Shown: positions 55,822-64,000, counted from the first letter of the stretch. The stretch is DNA of 64,000 bases from JBBPYC01 sp038200275 (GCA_038200275.1 JBBPYC010000055.1:15603-79602); one strand, 5' to 3'. The notes: a model not told the origin generated them from the letters alone. Made by a program: numbers and translations.

Positions 55822-57435
55822 TTACTTGGTGACGGCCATGCCTTTTTCACCCTTGGCGCGCTCAGTAGCATCGGCCTCCCACACGTTGGTGGTCACGTCC
55901 ACCTTCTTGGTCATCATTGTCTTCGGGTCCAAGTCGACCTGCACTTCGTAGCTGTGGTCGCCCTTGACGATCTCATACTCCGCGTAGTCCGCTTCCTTGT
56001 CGTTGACCGACGTGATGCGGTAGCCCATCTGCTTGAGCTTTGCCTGCATGTCAGCACCTTTCATACTCGGCTGCAGCGCTTTTTCCAGCTGCTCTTTCTC
56101 GTCCGTCCAACCCTTCATGTAGCGACGATCGCTGTACTTGCTGTCCGCATCGGCCACCATCGGTCCGGCCTGCTTGTAGTTGGCATCGGCCAGCATCTTT
56201 TTGGTCGCCTCAGTGCGCCACATGTTGGCGGTTACGTCGACTTTGGTGGCCTTGGGCGCGTTGCCCTTGAAGTCCAGATGCACTTCGTAGCTGTGATCGC
56301 CCTTGACGATTTCGTACTCGAGGTACTCAGGCTTGTCGGCATTGATCGAAGAGACACGGTAGCCGTTTTGCTCAAGGATCTTCACGTAATCGGCTCGGCC
56401 TACTGCCGCTTGCAGCTTGGTTTCAAGTTGCTCTTTCTCACCCCTAAACTCGGCGGCGCGGTCGCGGCGCGGAGTCAGCATCGGCCCGGCGGTTGCCGGA
56501 CGAGTCGGGCTGGCGCCAGAAGCCATCACAGCAGCAGGTGCTGCAGCCACCGCACCAGCCGTGGCGCCCATCGGTGCTGTCATCGAACGTTTCCCACCTT
56601 CTTCACCCTTGGCCCGCTCCGTTGCTTCGGCTTCCCACACGTTTGTGGTGACATCGACCTCTTTGGACAACATCGTCTTGGGGTCCATGTCGACTTGAAC
56701 TTCGTAGCTGTTGTCGCCCTTGACGATCTCGTACTCGAGGTAGTCTTTCTCGCGGTCGTTGACCGATGAGATCTTGTAGCCCATCTGCTCGATCTTGGCC
56801 TTGATGTCGGCTGCCTTCATGCCAACAGGCAACGCCTTCTCAAGCTGCGCTTTCTCATCCGCCCAACCTTTCATGTAGCGCCGCTCGCTGTAGCGGTTGT
56901 CCGCGCCGGCCACCATCGGACCTGCGTGTTTGTAGTTGGCATCGGCTAACATCTTCTTGGTCGCGTCCGTGCGCCACATATTGGTGGTCACATCGACCTT
57001 GGTGGCTTTTGGTGCGTTGTCCTTGAAGTCAAGCTGCACCTCGTAGCTGCGGTCGCCCTTGACGATCTCATACTCGAGGTAGTCCGGCTTGTCGGCGTTG
57101 ACTGAGGAGATACGGTAGCCGTTTTGCTCCAGGATCTTTACGTAGTCGGTCCGACCGGTGGCTGCCTGCAGCTTGGTTTCAAGCTGCTCTTTGTCGCTTT
57201 TGAACTCAGCCCCTCGGTCGCGACGGGTTTCGCCCGCAACGCGGAGGGCAACATCACGCCGGGTTTCCGTGGCCACTTGCGGCGCAGGCACGGTCGTCAT
57301 CGGTACAGCCGACGCAGGGCGCGCTGCGCTGGATCCTGGCAACACCGTGACTGGCACGGTGGTGGTGGTCTGCGCCTGGGCAATCCCAGAGCCCAGCAAT
57401 GCAGTTGCCGCGATGGCAATCAAGGTCTTGTTCAT
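55822..57435 (-). CDS. Secreted repeat protein with four PepSY-like units
   Basis: 537-residue exported protein; function unknown. A signal peptide ends at IAQAQ (about residue 22). Four related domains of about 85 residues follow at 78-163, 188-275, 330-414 and 440-525. Units 1 and 3 share EKEQLETKLQA...YVKILEQNGYR, and units 2 and 4 share MKGW-DEK-QLEKAL and ATERAKGE. All four contain DYLEYEIVKGD-SYEV or a near copy, followed by KxVDVTTNxW. The pattern A-B-linker-A-B shows duplication of a two-domain ancestor, with an Ala/Pro-rich linker at 285-325. The short YxxxEIVKGD units resemble PepSY-like domains, but this is only a resemblance. ATG 57435 follows AGGGAGA. Confidence 0.8.
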   Translation of the reverse strand: MNKTLIAIAATALLGSGIAQAQTTTTVPVTVLPGSSAARPASAVPMTTVPAPQVATETRRDVALRVAGETRRDRGAEFKSDKEQLETKLQAATGRTDYVKILEQNGYRISSVNADKPDYLEYEIVKGDRSYEVQLDFKDNAPKATKVDVTTNMWRTDATKKMLADANYKHAGPMVAGADNRYSERRYMKGWADEKAQLEKALPVGMKAADIKAKIEQMGYKISSVNDREKDYLEYEIVKGDNSYEVQVDMDPKTMLSKEVDVTTNVWEAEATERAKGEEGGKRSMTAPMGATAGAVAAAPAAVMASGASPTRPATAGPMLTPRRDRAAEFRGEKEQLETKLQAAVGRADYVKILEQNGYRVSSINADKPEYLEYEIVKGDHSYEVHLDFKGNAPKATKVDVTANMWRTEATKKMLADANYKQAGPMVADADSKYSDRRYMKGWTDEKEQLEKALQPSMKGADMQAKLKQMGYRITSVNDKEADYAEYEIVKGDHSYEVQVDLDPKTMMTKKVDVTTNVWEADATERAKGEKGMAVTK

Positions 57436-57668
57436 AAAACGCGTCTCCCTAAGTTTCACAACGTGGCTGCCCCATCGGGACAGCTATGGCGAACGGTCAA
57501 AGCGCTTCTCGCGGCTCTGACCAAGTTCGATAGATCAATCATGAGGCCCAGGGCACCACGCCGGACGTCGGTATCCGCTTGGGATGGTGTAGGAAATTCC
57601 CTGCTTGCGGCGCCAGCGACGAGCGGGAACGGGTGCGCTGCTCTTCAACCGCCGCGCAACCACCCAGT

Positions 57669-58319
57669 TCAGGACATCGGCACGGACAAGACGTGGTTAC
57701 GGAACGCCTGTCGCTCACACAAACCTGCATACCAACGTGCCAGAGCAGTCAGTTCTGGTCGCTCAATGGACAGCTCAAACCAGCGTCGCACCTGAGGCCC
57801 AAGCGCAATATCGGCCAGGGTCAAAGCCCCGCCGCAGACGAACAGGCTGCGGTTGATGAGGGAGCGCGCCAACACGCCGTCGAGCAACGCCATCGCGTTG
57901 GCAGCGCGCATTCGATGCTGCTCGATCTGCGCGGGCTGGTGTTGTTCCGAGGGCGTGCGCACCAGAGTCTGAAACAGCGGCGTGATGCTGGAGTTGAACG
58001 TGCCGAGCTGCCAGTCCATCCAGCGTTCGACTTCGGCCCGTGCAGCCGCATCGGCCGAGGCTGGATACAGCGCCGACCAACGCAGTCGATTGGCCAGAAA
58101 GCGCAGGATCGTGTTCGATTCCCAAACAACGGCGCCGTCGCTGTCGTCGACCAGCGTGGGGATGGTGCCGCTCGGGTTCAGCTTCAGATAGGCCGCGTCG
58201 CGATTGCCACCGAACGCACCGCCCACGTCGCTGCGCTCAAACGGAACGTCCATTTCAGCCAGCGCCCAGGTCACCTTTTGCACATTGGCTGAACTGGCGC
58301 GGCCCAACAATCTCAGCAT
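57669..58319 (-). CDS. Glutathione S-transferase family protein
   Basis: 216 residues. The N-terminal thioredoxin-like domain (1-80) has MLRLLGRASSANVQKVTWALAEMDVPFE, the cis-Pro segment GTIPTLVDD and VWESNTILRFLA for gamma-Glu binding. The all-helical C-domain has the N-capping region LTLADIALGPQVRRWFEL. The Ser of RASSAN is the likely thiol-activating residue. ATG 58319 begins the homology. Co-directional with a second GST gene 40 bases upstream, so the two may be co-transcribed. Confidence 0.9.
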   Translation of the reverse strand: MLRLLGRASSANVQKVTWALAEMDVPFERSDVGGAFGGNRDAAYLKLNPSGTIPTLVDDSDGAVVWESNTILRFLANRLRWSALYPASADAAARAEVERWMDWQLGTFNSSITPLFQTLVRTPSEQHQPAQIEQHRMRAANAMALLDGVLARSLINRSLFVCGGALTLADIALGPQVRRWFELSIERPELTALARWYAGLCERQAFRNHVLSVPMS

Positions 58320-58359
58320 CGGTCCGTTGCCTCGCTTCGCAAGCTGCTGGTGCGCCGCG

Positions 58360-58989
58360 TCACGGGACTGGGACAGCCATGCCGCGCTGCACACCCGGCC
58401 GTTCACCCAGCGCATCGAACCAGCGTTTCACATTCGGCAGCGCGCTCCAGTCGAGGTCGTGCCATTGCCAGCGCGCGACCCATGGATAGGTTGCGATGTC
58501 GGCCATCGAGTACTCGTCGCCGGCCAGATGCGTCGCTTCACCAAGCCGCTGGTCCAGCACCTTGTAGAGGCGATGCGTTTCCTTGGTGTAGCGCTGCATC
58601 CCGTAAGCCTCATCCGGGGCCTGATTGCGAAAGTGATGGCGCTGGCCAAACATGGGGCCAACCCCACCCATCTGGAACATCAGCCACTGCAGCGCGGCGT
58701 AGCGCGCAACCGGCTCAGTCGGCATCAATTTTCCGGTCCGCTCCGCCAAGTACAAAAGAATCGCGCCCGACTCGGACAGCACGAAGGGCTGCTCGACTGT
58801 TGCACCCGGCCCTTGGTCGTCTTCGATCACCGGAATCTTGTGGTTCGAATTCAGCTTCAAAAATGCTGGGTCGAACTGCTCGTCCTTGCCGATGTTGACC
58901 GTTCTTACCTGGTAGGGCAGACCGAGCTCTTCCAGCGCGATGGAGACCTTTCGACCGTTTGGCGTGGACCAGGTATGCAGGGTGATCAT
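58360..58989 (-). CDS. Glutathione S-transferase, YfcG/YghU-like (Nu class)
   Basis: 209 residues resembling E. coli YfcG, a glutathione-dependent disulfide-bond oxidoreductase. Conserved parts are LHTWSTPNGRKVSIALEELGLPY, NSNHKIPVIEDD, LSESGAILLYLAERTGKLMP, LQWLMFQMGGVGPMFGQRHHF and YSMADIATYPWV. The Thr-Pro-Asn-Gly motif near residue 9 replaces a catalytic Tyr, as in this class. ATG 58989 starts the homology; the long frame upstream is not supported. Confidence 0.92.
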   Translation of the reverse strand: MITLHTWSTPNGRKVSIALEELGLPYQVRTVNIGKDEQFDPAFLKLNSNHKIPVIEDDQGPGATVEQPFVLSESGAILLYLAERTGKLMPTEPVARYAALQWLMFQMGGVGPMFGQRHHFRNQAPDEAYGMQRYTKETHRLYKVLDQRLGEATHLAGDEYSMADIATYPWVARWQWHDLDWSALPNVKRWFDALGERPGVQRGMAVPVP

Positions 58990-59252
58990 GGATGGGGTCT
59001 CCTTAGAGTCTTTGCTGTTTTCTTTAACGGCAGGAATGCCTTGCAACCGAGAAGTCGCTCGGGCGCGCCGAGCCATTGTGCGGCAGGCTATCGAAGGGGC
59101 GGGTGCTGCTCGCTGATCGCGCGGCTGCGCCATTGCCGGACTCACTAAACTCGTTGCGGCGCCATCAAGGTCGCGTTTTGCAGCGTTGCTCAATTCGCGC
59201 TCAAGATTCCGCACTGCAGGTACCTCTTTTTTCAATCAGTCGAAGTCAACTC

Positions 59253-60728
59253 ATGAAAAAAACCGCATGGGGCGTAGCCGTCGTCGCCGTAGCCGCGATC
59301 GGCTACGCAGGCGCGAGCTGGACGATCGGCCAGCAAATCGAGCAGCGCTACACCGACGAGTACGACCGTGCACTGTCGATGCTCGGCGTGGGAAACGTCA
59401 TCTCGCATGACTACGAGCGCGGCTGGTTCACATCGGTCGGTCACACCGTGATCGAGTTCGAAGTGCCGGAAGAATTGTTCGGGGTGCAGGACCCTGCCGC
59501 GGAGCCACCGGCAGAGACCGATCCGGATATCGAAGGGGAGTCTAAGTTCCGGACCGTCCGCCTGCACCTGGAGGACCGTGTGCGGCACGGCCCCTTGCCG
59601 GGTTGGCGCATCGCCGCGGCAACGATCGAATCCCGACTGACCGAGATCGAAGGCATCGACGACGCGACACGGAAGGCCTTTGACGGGGCCAAGGCACCCT
59701 ACCTGAACACGTTGTTCGCGTTCGGCGGCAGCTATCACGGCGACTTCGTGCTGCCGGCCGGGGAGATGCGGCAACCGAAGCTGGTCGCGCAATGGCAGCA
59801 GTTCGACAGCACGGTCGACGGCACGGCGGACACCAATCGGGTCAAGGGCAAGCTGAATTGGCCACAAATGACCATGACGCCGACCGCTGTCGACGGCACA
59901 CCAGCCAATTCGATCCGCATCCTGATGCGCGGAATGGCCGGCAATTTCGAAATGGATCGGCCGCAGGAAGGCCAACCGTGGATGAGTGCCCAAGGCACCT
60001 ACAAAGGCCGCGTCGAAGAGATCTCGTTGCGACGCATCGGAGACGGCACCAGCACAGAATCGCCCCTGCTGGCTTACAACGACATGCAGCTCGACAGCAA
60101 CACCACGCTGGACGGTGCGTTGCTGAACATGAAATTGAATGTGACGTCGCGCGGCAGTGTGGGCGGCTTGGCGATCGATTCGCTGCGGTTGGATTCCACG
60201 CTCGACCGGCTCGATCTGGAAGCCATGAATTCGTTGAAGGGCCTGATGCAGCCTGCAGCCGATCCGATCGCGCCCAACCCAGATGCGCAAGCCGGCCCTG
60301 AAGTCAGTGCGGTAATCGAGCAACTGCTGGTAGCCAAGCCGGCCTACGCGGCCAAGTTCACGGCGGTCCTGGGTGGGCAGGACGGCGAATTCGGCTATCG
60401 GTTGGCGGTGGTGGACGCGCCCAACCAGGCGTCGTCTGCGTTTCCGCCTGGCATGTCGCCGAACCTCCTGCTGCTGTCGCTGCTGAGCCAACGGGTGGAA
60501 GGCGACGCGAGCTTGCTGCTGCCAAAAAGCTGGCTTCCAGCGATCGCCAACGCAGTGGCCGACCCGAAGCTGTCGGTCCAGTCGATGAAGACGGTGCTGG
60601 ACGGACTGGTCGCCCAGCGGATGCTGGTGGCGGATGCCCAAGGCTGGCACGCCGATCTCAAGCTGAAACAAGGCGCCGTGCTGCTGAACGGCCAACCGTT
60701 TAAGGGGATGGGGCCAATGGTTCGCTAG
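59253..60728 (+). CDS. YdgA family protein (DUF945)
   Basis: 491 residues with an N-terminal membrane segment or signal anchor (MKKTAWGVAVVAVAAIGYAGASW). The remainder is predicted periplasmic. The opening GQQIEQRYTDEYDRAL and VISHDYERGWFTSVGHTVIEF are the recognisable DUF945 features. It continues through mixed beta sequence with LLAYNDMQLDSN and ends with LNGQPFKGMGPM. Function unknown. ATG 59253 chosen. The 263 bases upstream, back to the YfcG-like gene (divergent), hold no other gene. Confidence 0.85.
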   Translation: MKKTAWGVAVVAVAAIGYAGASWTIGQQIEQRYTDEYDRALSMLGVGNVISHDYERGWFTSVGHTVIEFEVPEELFGVQDPAAEPPAETDPDIEGESKFRTVRLHLEDRVRHGPLPGWRIAAATIESRLTEIEGIDDATRKAFDGAKAPYLNTLFAFGGSYHGDFVLPAGEMRQPKLVAQWQQFDSTVDGTADTNRVKGKLNWPQMTMTPTAVDGTPANSIRILMRGMAGNFEMDRPQEGQPWMSAQGTYKGRVEEISLRRIGDGTSTESPLLAYNDMQLDSNTTLDGALLNMKLNVTSRGSVGGLAIDSLRLDSTLDRLDLEAMNSLKGLMQPAADPIAPNPDAQAGPEVSAVIEQLLVAKPAYAAKFTAVLGGQDGEFGYRLAVVDAPNQASSAFPPGMSPNLLLLSLLSQRVEGDASLLLPKSWLPAIANAVADPKLSVQSMKTVLDGLVAQRMLVADAQGWHADLKLKQGAVLLNGQPFKGMGPMVR

Positions 60729-60785
60729 ACATGAGGAGCCGGGAGCAAAGGGTTTGCAGTCCGCCTTGCCACCAGGCAACCCGAT

Positions 60786-61523
60786 TCAGCTCAAGCCCGT
60801 GACTGGCAGCGCCGCCCCGTGCACTGCCCGTGCCTTGTCTGAAGCAAGGAACGCGATGACGCTGGCGAGGTCCTTAGGAGCGACCCACTGGGCCGGGTCC
60901 GCGTCCGGCATCGCACTTCGGTTCTGCGGCGTATCGATGATTGTCGGCAGCACGCAGTTGACGTTGACGCCCTGCTCACGCAGCTCAGCCGACATCGCCT
61001 CGGTCAGCCGGATCACGGCGCTTTTGGATGCGGTGTAGGCGCCCATCTGCGCAGCCCCGCGCAGCGCTGCGAACGCGCCGACGTTGACGATCTTGCCGCC
61101 GCCGTGCTCGATCATTTGCGGCACCACCGCGCGCACCACGTTCAGCAAAGCGCGCGCGTTCAAGTCGAACAGAAAATCCCAGGTCTTGTCCGAGGTCTGA
61201 TGCACGGCCTCCCCCATCGCAAAGCCGCCGGCCAAGTTGCAGAGTACGTCGATACGGCCAAAGCGCTGGGTCGCCTGCGCCACTGCCGCATCGACCGCTG
61301 ACGGATCGAGCAGATCGGCTGCAATCAGCAAACGGTCCCGCGCTTCGCCGCCGAACGCCGACTGCAGCACGTCGTCATCGCGGTCGAGTAGCACCAAGCG
61401 GTCACCAGCGTCTGCAAACGCCGCTGCGACGGCACGGCCCAGGTTGCCGGCGGCGCCCGTGATCAGCACGGCGCGCGGCGGGTAGCTGCTGACGCCGCCT
61501 TTTCGTTGATCGCCTTCGCTCAT
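60786..61523 (-). CDS. Short-chain dehydrogenase overlapping phhA
   Basis: SDR of 245 residues. It has a VLITGAAGNLGRAVAAAF cofactor motif, NLAGGFAMGE in place of NNAG, a catalytic segment NVGAFAALRGAAQMGAYTASK (Tyr and Lys of YTASK), and LPTIIDTPQNR. Its ATG overlaps the phhA stop by four bases, so the two are translated together. Pterin reductases that renew the cofactor of phenylalanine hydroxylase are short SDRs, so this gene may fill that role. That is inference from context; a general oxidoreductase is equally allowed by sequence. Confidence 0.85.
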   Translation of the reverse strand: MSEGDQRKGGVSSYPPRAVLITGAAGNLGRAVAAAFADAGDRLVLLDRDDDVLQSAFGGEARDRLLIAADLLDPSAVDAAVAQATQRFGRIDVLCNLAGGFAMGEAVHQTSDKTWDFLFDLNARALLNVVRAVVPQMIEHGGGKIVNVGAFAALRGAAQMGAYTASKSAVIRLTEAMSAELREQGVNVNCVLPTIIDTPQNRSAMPDADPAQWVAPKDLASVIAFLASDKARAVHGAALPVTGLS

Positions 61524-62425
61524 GCTGCAACGCCTTTGCGCCGCTTGGCCGCGTGGTAGTTGCCCGTGCCTTTTGCGTACACCCGATCGGTCTCCAGCAC
61601 CGTGCCCGGCGCGTAGTCCGGCAGCCCGTCGATGCGTGCATACACCGGTGCGAAGTCGATCCGCGCCAGCTCCAGCAGTTCATCCAATGTCTCGATCACG
61701 AAGTAGCTCTCCTGAAAGTCATCAATGCGGTAGTCGGTGCGCAGCGTGCGATCCAGATCGAGCCGGATTCGGTTGGGTGATGGATCATCGAGCGCGAAGA
61801 CGCTCTCGGTGGCCGACGAGGCAATGCCTGCGCCGTAGATCCGCATCCCGTCCTTTTGTTTGACCAGCCCAAACTCGATCGTGTACCAATAGATGCGGGC
61901 GAGCTTGTTCAGAGTGCCGAGCTTGTGCGCCCGCAGACCGCCCACGCCGTAGGCCTGTACGTAGTCGGCGATGGCCGGGTGAAGCAGCAGTGGCACGTGG
62001 CCGAACACGTCGTGGAACACGTCAGGCTCTTCCAGATAGTCGAGCTTGTCCGGTGCGCGGATGAACTGGCCAGCGGGGAATCTTCGATTGGCCAAGTGTT
62101 CGAAGAACACGTCGTCGGGCACCAGGCCAGGCACGGCCACGATCTGCCAGCCGGTGCGCTGCATCAACAGGTCTGAGAGGCGCCGGAAGTCTGGGATCTC
62201 ATCGGCCTTCATCGGCAGCTCGTTCATGCCGCGCACGAACGAGTCACAGGCGCGGCCGATCAGCAGTTTTCGCTGGCGCTCGAACAAGGTTTTCCAGACG
62301 GCGTGGTCTTGCGCCGTGTATTGCGCCCAGCCTTGGTCGATAGTCCAGTCGGCGCGTTCCGGCGTGGCGCCGACGGCAGCGCCATGTTTTGTCGAGTTTC
62401 GAGTCTCGTTCAGTTGCTTGAGCAT
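61520..62425 (-). CDS. phhA: Phenylalanine 4-monooxygenase
   Basis: Iron- and pterin-dependent hydroxylase converting phenylalanine to tyrosine. 301 residues. The HDVFGHVPLL motif holds two His iron ligands (about residues 137-142), with the Glu ligand in YWYTIEFGLV. RIYGAGIASSATES and the C-terminal DYAPGTV region complete the catalytic domain; there is no regulatory ACT domain. It overlaps the SDR gene downstream. A phhB-like dehydratase, the usual partner, exists here only as a remnant upstream and as a copy at the window edge. Confidence 0.96.
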   Translation of the reverse strand: MLKQLNETRNSTKHGAAVGATPERADWTIDQGWAQYTAQDHAVWKTLFERQRKLLIGRACDSFVRGMNELPMKADEIPDFRRLSDLLMQRTGWQIVAVPGLVPDDVFFEHLANRRFPAGQFIRAPDKLDYLEEPDVFHDVFGHVPLLLHPAIADYVQAYGVGGLRAHKLGTLNKLARIYWYTIEFGLVKQKDGMRIYGAGIASSATESVFALDDPSPNRIRLDLDRTLRTDYRIDDFQESYFVIETLDELLELARIDFAPVYARIDGLPDYAPGTVLETDRVYAKGTGNYHAAKRRKGVAA

Positions 62426-62515
62426 GAGGACACCCCTTTTCCGTGTTACTCCGCCGACTTGCCTCGGTTACGCTCAGCCCGTTGCAGCAGCGAGGTTGCT
62501 GAACGCTTGATTGGG

Positions 62516-62690
62516 TGCCTTTGCCAACCCGATGTCGCGCGTCGTCAGCCTACCCGCGCGTGGGCGTTCAGCGTGATCTCGAAGCGGCCATAGACGTTCG
62601 ATCAGTCGGGGCGATAGCTCATGCGCTTGGCGACCAGCGCGAGCTGGGTCTTGAAGACGAACACGTGGCCGCGAAGTCGGCCATCATTGC
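62516..62690 (-). pseudogene. Degenerate phhB remnant (pterin-4a-carbinolamine dehydratase)
   Basis: On the minus strand, codons read FVFKTQLALVAKRMSYRPD, then TGA where the family has Trp, then SNVYGRFEITLNAHA. The expected HDAGGLTTRDI block survives as nucleotides (62523-62560) but out of frame and with losses. The same nucleotides closely match the end of the gene at 63888-64000. No start or full N-terminus is recognisable. It lies just upstream of phhA. Confidence 0.7.
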
Positions 62691-62699
62691 AGGCGCTGG

Positions 62700-63512
62700 T
62701 TACGCCGCAGGCTCCACTTGACCCAACGCATTTGACACTTCGGTAGGTGCCATCCCGTACATTTCGGCAAACTCGGCCACCGTGCGTCCGCTGGCTGCAA
62801 ACGCACGCTGCAGCGCTTCGCGTTTGGCGGCCTTCTCTGCAACCTCGTTGCAAGCTGCGTCAAGCACGGCGTTGAGCGACTCGTCGGACGTTCGCATCCG
62901 TTCGGCGTATTCCTGGCGCGACAGACTGGATGCTTCGATGGCTGCAACCAGACGCTGGCGCAGTTCCGGACGCAAGTCATCCGGTGTGCGCGCCTGATGG
63001 CGCCGGAACACTTCCAGCATGGCGTGATGAACATGCTCAGGCGCCACGTCCTCGACCGGCTCGGCGTGCAGGTCGTGACGCTTTTCGCCAGCGGCCACGG
63101 CCTCGAGGTAGCGCGTGGAGCGAGCGTGGAGGCCGAGCGCCACTTTCAGATCTTCGCGCTTGAACTCCTCGGAATGCAGCGCCATCAAGTCTTCGAACAC
63201 CCCAAGCTTGAGCGGCAGAAAGCGGGCGCCAAACATCTTTGGATACAGCTCGAACAACCGGACCAGCACCGGATGGACCTTGCGTGCCTGCGGACGCGCC
63301 TTGTTGCCCTTCGCGTCGGACCGTGCAGCGCCCTCGCGCTGCGCAGGACGCACGCCTTGGTCTGGTCGCCCATTTCGGCGGGCGCGTAGCACTGCTGTCG
63401 GGGCAAGGTTTACTGGATCGGGGGTAGCACTGTCGGCGACGCTGGTCGGTGCGACGACGTAGGCTTCTTGCACGTTCACTTCGGCATGCGGCTCAGTGGC
63501 GGTATGGGTCAT
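62700..63512 (-). CDS. ProQ/FinO-family RNA chaperone
   Basis: 270-residue protein with a FinO/ProQ domain at about 75-185 (ARKVHPVLVRLFELYPKMFG, the LKLGVFEDLMALHSEEF helix and ALGLHARSTRYLEAVAAGEKR). These proteins bind structured small RNAs and mRNA ends. The N-terminal 75 residues are low-complexity and partly basic (RARRNGRPDQGVRPAQRE). A C-terminal helical region (190-270) repeats a SLSRQEYAERM / TVAEFAEMYG pattern, possibly an added nucleic-acid-binding part. ATG 63512 has only a weak upstream GGA. A telomere-like repeat lies 22 bases upstream. Confidence 0.87.
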   Translation of the reverse strand: MTHTATEPHAEVNVQEAYVVAPTSVADSATPDPVNLAPTAVLRARRNGRPDQGVRPAQREGAARSDAKGNKARPQARKVHPVLVRLFELYPKMFGARFLPLKLGVFEDLMALHSEEFKREDLKVALGLHARSTRYLEAVAAGEKRHDLHAEPVEDVAPEHVHHAMLEVFRRHQARTPDDLRPELRQRLVAAIEASSLSRQEYAERMRTSDESLNAVLDAACNEVAEKAAKREALQRAFAASGRTVAEFAEMYGMAPTEVSNALGQVEPAA

Positions 63513-63534
63513 CGGGTAAGGGTCCAGTCAGTGG

Positions 63535-63568
63535 TTTGGGGTTTGGGGTTTGGGGTTTGGGGTTTGGG
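63535..63568. repeat. TTTGGGG tandem repeat upstream of the ProQ-family gene
   Basis: Four perfect TTTGGGG copies plus a partial fifth (TTTGGG) on the plus strand. Four runs of four G separated by TTT fit a G-quadruplex. The repeat is 23-56 bases upstream of the ProQ start, where leader or promoter is expected. The 7-base unit means copy change alters spacing. Confidence 0.95.
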
Positions 63569-63887
63569 CATTACGGGACACTGCGGATGCAGTGCCCTGC
63601 AGCAAAGGTCTGCATGAGGAAGCAACGCGAAATTGGCAAGACTGTAGCCCCTCGGTTGCCGGGGAAGCTTTGGTGCAACAACGCCGCCTGCACGAGCTCC
63701 CTCTGCAGCTATTCGCGGCGCATCGTAGTGCAGACCACACTGTTTGCCCGAGTCGTCTCTGGACCGCCTGGATCGACATGCCGCGACCGAGTGCGTGTGT
63801 GCCACCGATGCAGTACCCATGGCGCAACGATGCAGGACTTGCGCTCTCAACTGCGGGAACATCGTCGGTCGTCCTGCGAAGTCGTCG
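63569..63887. other. Non-coding stretch between the ProQ-family gene and phhB
   Basis: About 320 bases with no convincing gene. An open frame on the minus strand crosses it but overlaps the end of phhB and shows no family features. Confidence 0.5.
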
Positions 63888-64000
63888 TCAGGCAGCGGGG
63901 TGCTTGAAGTTCGCATACGACCGATCGGCTGCCAATGCCAACTCGATGTCGCGCGTTGTCAGCCCGCCCGCATCGTGCGTGGTCAGCTTGATCTCCACGC
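63888..64000 (-). CDS. phhB: 4a-hydroxytetrahydrobiopterin dehydratase (3' end only)
   Basis: The last 37 codons read VEIKLTTHDAGGLTTRDIELAL and end FKHPAA before TGA (63890-63888). THDAGGLT-x-RD is the C-terminal signature of PCD/DCoH-type pterin carbinolamine dehydratases, which recycle the cofactor used by PhhA. The rest lies beyond the window, so it cannot be said whether the gene is intact. Confidence 0.8.
   Translation of the reverse strand, partial: VEIKLTTHDAGGLTTRDIELALAADRSYANFKHPAA

Noticed and set aside
58990..59235. Upstream extension of the YfcG-like gene
   Set aside because: The added 82 codons show no homology; the thioredoxin fold starts at the ATG at 58989.
63509..63916. 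135-codon minus-strand open frame between phhB and the ProQ-family gene
   Set aside because: It runs through the end of phhB and the TTTGGGG repeat and resembles no family.

Overview
The window is GC-rich, densely coded bacterial chromosome. Gene order and protein sequences point to a betaproteobacterium of the order Burkholderiales, most like Comamonadaceae and relatives. The support is the long reverse-strand run rpsB-tsf-pyrH-frr-uppS-cdsA-dxr-rseP-bamA-skp-lpxD-fabZ-lpxA-lpxB-rnhB-trmH, the carAB-greA block, rlmE-ftsH, a PhaR-type polyhydroxyalkanoate regulator, an RNase R without its N-terminal helix-turn-helix domain, and an imuA-imuB-dnaE2 mutagenesis cassette. Species cannot be fixed from the sequence alone.

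Layout. 1-4.3 kb: ftsH (cut by the window edge), rlmE with divergent yhbY, a DUF4149 membrane protein and greA. 4.4-9.0 kb: carB and carA. 9.2-25.4 kb (all minus strand, transcribed from rpsB towards trmH): translation factors, undecaprenyl and phospholipid precursors, isoprenoid synthesis, outer-membrane assembly and lipid A synthesis. 25.7-29.4 kb: an amidase, the NAD(P)HX repair enzyme and a broken glutathione transferase. 29.8-37.0 kb: an intact IS1595-type element sits inside what reads, once the element is removed, as a near-consensus LexA box just upstream of imuA-imuB-dnaE2. 37.1-42.5 kb: an SDR, rnr with an adjacent divergent tRNA-Leu, rimO and phaR. 42.6-44.8 kb: a decaying patch with a frameshifted baeRF-like gene and a cyanase gene with an in-frame stop, on either side of an intact class II aldolase gene. 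45.2-55.2 kb: a HAD hydrolase, a P450 overlapping alaS, vapBC, a Crp/Fnr regulator and a divergent self-sufficient P450-reductase fusion (CYP102 type). 55.2-60.7 kb: tRNA-Gly, a DUF1232 protein, an internally duplicated periplasmic repeat protein, two glutathione transferases and a YdgA-like protein. 60.8-64.0 kb: a phenylalanine hydroxylase operon, a phhB remnant, a ProQ-family gene and the 3' end of a second phhB.

The core blocks make the envelope (LPS, BAM, undecaprenyl carrier), pyrimidine/arginine precursors and translation machinery. The accessory part carries oxidation chemistry (two P450s, phenylalanine hydroxylase), stress functions (VapBC, SOS mutasome) and at least four pseudogenes plus one apparently recent insertion sequence, suggesting ongoing gene decay outside the core. 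Short G-rich or GC-rich tandem repeats (8-, 9- and 7-bp units) lie beside carA, trmH and proQ.

The most notable observation is the insertion sequence splitting the LexA operator of the mutagenesis cassette. It predicts altered SOS control of error-prone repair in this strain. No clearly undescribed multi-gene system was found.
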